Assembly: GCA_946480655.1 (NCBI GenBank)
Contig: CAMLKN010000077.1
Coordinates: 1 to 9,543, forward strand
DNA: 9,543 bases
Direction: 5' to 3'
Source of the DNA: an uncultured Devosia sp.
Lineage (GTDB): Bacteria > Pseudomonadota > Alphaproteobacteria > Rhizobiales > Devosiaceae
Shown piece after piece: positions 7,799 to 9,543 of the stretch (position 1 is its first letter; every line of letters begins with the position of its first letter). The notes beneath the pieces were generated by a model, which was not told the origin of the DNA, did not search any database, and saw only the letters and a list, made by a program, of their open reading frames with translations. A program made the translations under genes and the position numbers.

Positions 7799-7832
7799 AT
7801 CATCCGCCCAAGGCGGTGCATTGGCGGATGAT
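7799..7832. promoter_or_regulatory. 10-bp perfect inverted repeat in the divergent promoter region
   Basis: ATCATCCGCC (7799-7808) and GGCGGATGAT (7823-7832) are perfect inverted copies with 14 bases between them. They lie in the 108 bases between the starts of the AsmA-like gene and the peroxiredoxin gene. A second GGCGG at 7812-7816 could pair with the left arm instead, giving an alternative smaller hairpin. It could be an operator serving both genes or a leader hairpin of the AsmA-like transcript. No known regulator consensus is recognised. Confidence 0.45.
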
Positions 7833-7879
7833 ATCGGCTGGAATGTGACGCTGACACCCTCTATTCAAGCCCGAGCAAC

Positions 7880-7883
7880 AGGA
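7880..7883 (+). promoter_or_regulatory. Ribosome binding site of the peroxiredoxin gene
   Basis: AGGA lies 6 bases before the ATG at 7890. It decides the start against the longer in-frame reading from 7773, which would add 39 residues that do not resemble the family and would overlap the start of the divergent gene. Confidence 0.65.
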
Positions 7884-7889
7884 ACAGAC

Positions 7890-8369
7890 ATGACCCACCT
7901 GAAGATCGGCGACGCTGCCCCGGATTTCCTGCTCCAGCGCGATGACGGCACCAGCGTCACCAAAGCGGAACTCCTCGGCAATCCCGTGGTGCTTTTCTTC
8001 TATCCCGAGGACGACTCGGGTGGATGCGTTGACGAGAACCAGGAATTCTCCGCGCTGTCCGGCGAGTTCAGCGCACGCGATGCCTTTCTGGCCGGCATTT
8101 CCCCCGACAGCCAGGAAAGCCATGCGAAATTCCGGGCCAAGTACGGGCTCAAGGTGCCGCTGGCCTTCGATCCGGAACGCACTGTCATCGAGGCCTTCGG
8201 CCTGTGGCAGATGAAGAAGCTCTACGGACGGGAATTCATGGGGCTAGTGCGCACCAGCTTCATCCTCGATGCGCAAGGCCGCGTCGCGAGGATCATCAGG
8301 GCCACGCGCATCAAGGGTCATGCTGCGAAGGTGCTGGCTGCCCTGGACGAAGTGCTTGCCGGCGACTGA
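7890..8369 (+). CDS. Bcp/PrxQ-like peroxiredoxin, apparently 1-Cys
   Basis: Thiol peroxidase of 159 residues with the thioredoxin fold of the AhpC/TSA superfamily; it would reduce hydrogen peroxide and organic hydroperoxides in the cytosol. The N-terminus KIGDAAPDFLLQRDDG is typical of the Bcp/PrxQ group. The active site YPEDDSGGC holds the peroxidatic Cys46 in the universal P-x3-(T/S)-x2-C pattern (Pro39, Ser43), and the conserved arginine is Arg121 in RTSF. Cys46 is the only cysteine in the protein. The resolving cysteine that many Bcp proteins carry five residues later is Gln51 here, so the enzyme must use an outside thiol. The usual TPGCT is replaced by SGGCV, placing it in a divergent subgroup. 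No signal peptide is seen. The LytM peptidase gene follows after 71 bases on the same strand, and no terminator is visible between them. Confidence 0.9.
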   Translation: MTHLKIGDAAPDFLLQRDDGTSVTKAELLGNPVVLFFYPEDDSGGCVDENQEFSALSGEFSARDAFLAGISPDSQESHAKFRAKYGLKVPLAFDPERTVIEAFGLWQMKKLYGREFMGLVRTSFILDAQGRVARIIRATRIKGHAAKVLAALDEVLAGD

Positions 8370-8440
8370 TCTTTTCGGCTTCTTAACCAAACAAGTCCAC
8401 ACTCCGATAACCATAGTTCGCGTGTTTCGGGGGTCGTGGC

Positions 8441-9543
8441 GTGCGTCAGTCAACCAAATCCGACCATGAAGGGCAAAGGCCCAAGGGTCGCGGCATTCAC
8501 CCCGCCCTCTTCTACGGCATGTTCGCCTTCCTCATGACTGGCAATGCCCTCACGGCAACGGCCTTCCTCATGGCGCCCGACATTGCCCGGTTGTTGGGCG
8601 GGCAGAATGAACTGGTGCTGTCGGCCTACGAAGATCGCCTGGCGCAGATGCGAATCGAAATCGACCGGCTTCACTCGCGCAATTATGCACAGGCCGGCGA
8701 CATGAACCTGCAACTGCAGGAGCTCTCGGCCCAGCAGGAAGTGCTGCTCGAACAGCATCAGCTTGTGCGGGCGCTGGTCAACAAGGCCGACCAGCTGGGC
8801 ATTGCCGCAGCGCCTGTTCCCGAGCCCATGCCTATGCCCACTGAGCTGTCCATGGTGACCACGACCGGTGGCAATCCCGACGTGGCTGCGACTGCGGCGA
8901 GCGTGGCGCAGATGATGGACGAAACCCAGCAGGCCATGACCGGCATTGCCGTGGCAGCCACCGCCCGCACGGAAAGCATCGTCACGGAACTGGGCAAGCT
9001 CGGCATCGCGCTCGACTTGCCGGAAGCCCATCTTGACGGCATGGGTGGGCCCCTGTTGGATGCGAGCGACGGCACTGCGGCCAGTTCGCCCATGATCGAG
9101 GATGCCAATGCCGTCATGGATGCGCTCCTCACCTACAAGGCGGCCCGCGACAGTCTCAGCCTGGCCCCGGTTCACATGCCGATCACCGGAAACTTTCGCC
9201 AGAGTTCAGGCTATGGCAATCGCAGGGACCCCTTTACGGGAAATCGCGCCTTCCATTCCGGCCTCGACTTCGCTGCCCCGTCCGGCACTTCGGTGCTGAG
9301 CGCGGCCGATGGCGTGGTGAGCTTCGTTGGCCAGCGGTCCGGCTATGGCAATGTGGTCGAAGTGGACCATGGCAACGGGCTCATGACACGCTATGCGCAT
9401 CTGAGCGCCTTCATCGCCCGTGAGGGCCAGAGCGTGCAGACCGGCACGCCCATCGCCAGGGTCGGCTCCACCGGGCGCTCCACCGGGCCGCACCTCCATT
9501 TTGAAGTGCACCGCGCCGACAAGAGCATCGATCCCAAGCCCTT
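8441..9543 (+). CDS. LytM/M23 family murein endopeptidase, membrane-anchored with coiled coil (truncated at right edge)
   Basis: The reading frame from the GTG at 8441 stays open to the window end, giving 367 residues. A cytoplasmic basic N-terminus is followed by one transmembrane segment at about 23-45 (LFYGMFAFLMTGNALTATAF), a predicted coiled coil at about 55-118, a long Ala/Met-rich linker, and an M23 domain from about residue 245. All catalytic residues are present: Zn ligands His272 and Asp276 in HSGLD, His320 in RYAHL, and the HLH motif with His351 and His353. It should therefore be a working Zn peptidase that cuts peptidoglycan cross-links in the periplasm, not a degenerate EnvC/NlpD-type activator. 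GTG is chosen because an in-frame TAG lies at 8414-8416, GGGGG sits 7 bases upstream, and the next in-frame ATG codons fall inside the membrane segment. Coiled-coil LytM proteins act in cell division or elongation; which role applies here is unknown. Only the extreme C-terminus should be missing. Confidence 0.92.
   Translation, partial: MRQSTKSDHEGQRPKGRGIHPALFYGMFAFLMTGNALTATAFLMAPDIARLLGGQNELVLSAYEDRLAQMRIEIDRLHSRNYAQAGDMNLQLQELSAQQEVLLEQHQLVRALVNKADQLGIAAAPVPEPMPMPTELSMVTTTGGNPDVAATAASVAQMMDETQQAMTGIAVAATARTESIVTELGKLGIALDLPEAHLDGMGGPLLDASDGTAASSPMIEDANAVMDALLTYKAARDSLSLAPVHMPITGNFRQSSGYGNRRDPFTGNRAFHSGLDFAAPSGTSVLSAADGVVSFVGQRSGYGNVVEVDHGNGLMTRYAHLSAFIAREGQSVQTGTPIARVGSTGRSTGPHLHFEVHRADKSIDPKP

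Noticed and set aside
7773..7889. N-terminal extension of the peroxiredoxin to 7773
   Set aside because: The added 39 residues are not peroxiredoxin-like, would overlap the start of the divergent gene and the inverted repeat, and ignore the ribosome binding site at 7880-7883.
8383..8388. TTAACC, a possible CtrA half-site upstream of the LytM peptidase gene
   Set aside because: Only a short half-site is present with no second TTAA at the correct spacing; such a match is too common to support a claim.
8441..9175. Minus-strand open frames (8450-9175, 8758-9132) opposite the LytM peptidase
   Set aside because: The plus-strand frame has a membrane segment, a coiled coil and all M23 catalytic residues; the minus-strand frames are shadows.

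Overview
The window looks like core chromosome from a GC-rich alphaproteobacterium of the order Hyphomicrobiales (Rhizobiales). The evidence is the head of an alphaproteobacterial-type suf operon (a NifS/IscS-like cysteine desulfurase directly before sufB), an Irr-type iron control element upstream of it, and the companion genes (tyrS, a small alpha/beta hydrolase, a large AsmA-like protein, a Bcp-like peroxiredoxin and a LytM peptidase). A Devosia-like genus is my best guess from the overall impression of the proteins; that is recollection, not a search result. I see no tRNA, rRNA, insertion sequence, phage gene, CRISPR array or broken gene.

Layout. Positions 1-671 (minus) hold the N-terminal part of SufB, cut by the left window edge. 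Positions 736-1881 (minus) hold a cysteine desulfurase, 64 bases upstream of sufB and surely in the same transcript. Positions 1882-2167 are a divergent regulatory region. It contains a sigma70-like promoter reading leftward into suf, a nearly perfect 7-3-7 iron control element just downstream of the predicted start, a GC-rich hairpin and a possible RirA-type site. Positions 2168-2830 (plus) encode an alpha/beta hydrolase. Positions 2831-2964 hold a large REP-like palindrome, followed by tyrS (2965-4209, plus). A bidirectional terminator (4231-4259) separates tyrS from the convergent 3.5-kb AsmA/DUF3971-like gene (4260-7781, minus). A short divergent region with a 10-bp inverted repeat (7799-7832) leads to the peroxiredoxin (7890-8369, plus). 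A LytM/M23 peptidase gene follows with a GTG start (8441) and runs off the right edge.

Function. The left part belongs to Fe-S cluster assembly: the desulfurase supplies persulfide sulfur and SufB is part of the SufBCD scaffold, apparently under iron control. tyrS and the hydrolase are housekeeping or uncharacterised. The right part has an envelope flavour (AsmA-like inner-membrane/periplasmic protein, murein peptidase) with a thiol peroxidase between. I found no convincing new multi-gene system. The most interesting signals are regulatory: the iron-responsive architecture in front of suf, the palindrome in the tyrS leader, and the inverted repeat between the AsmA-like and peroxiredoxin genes.
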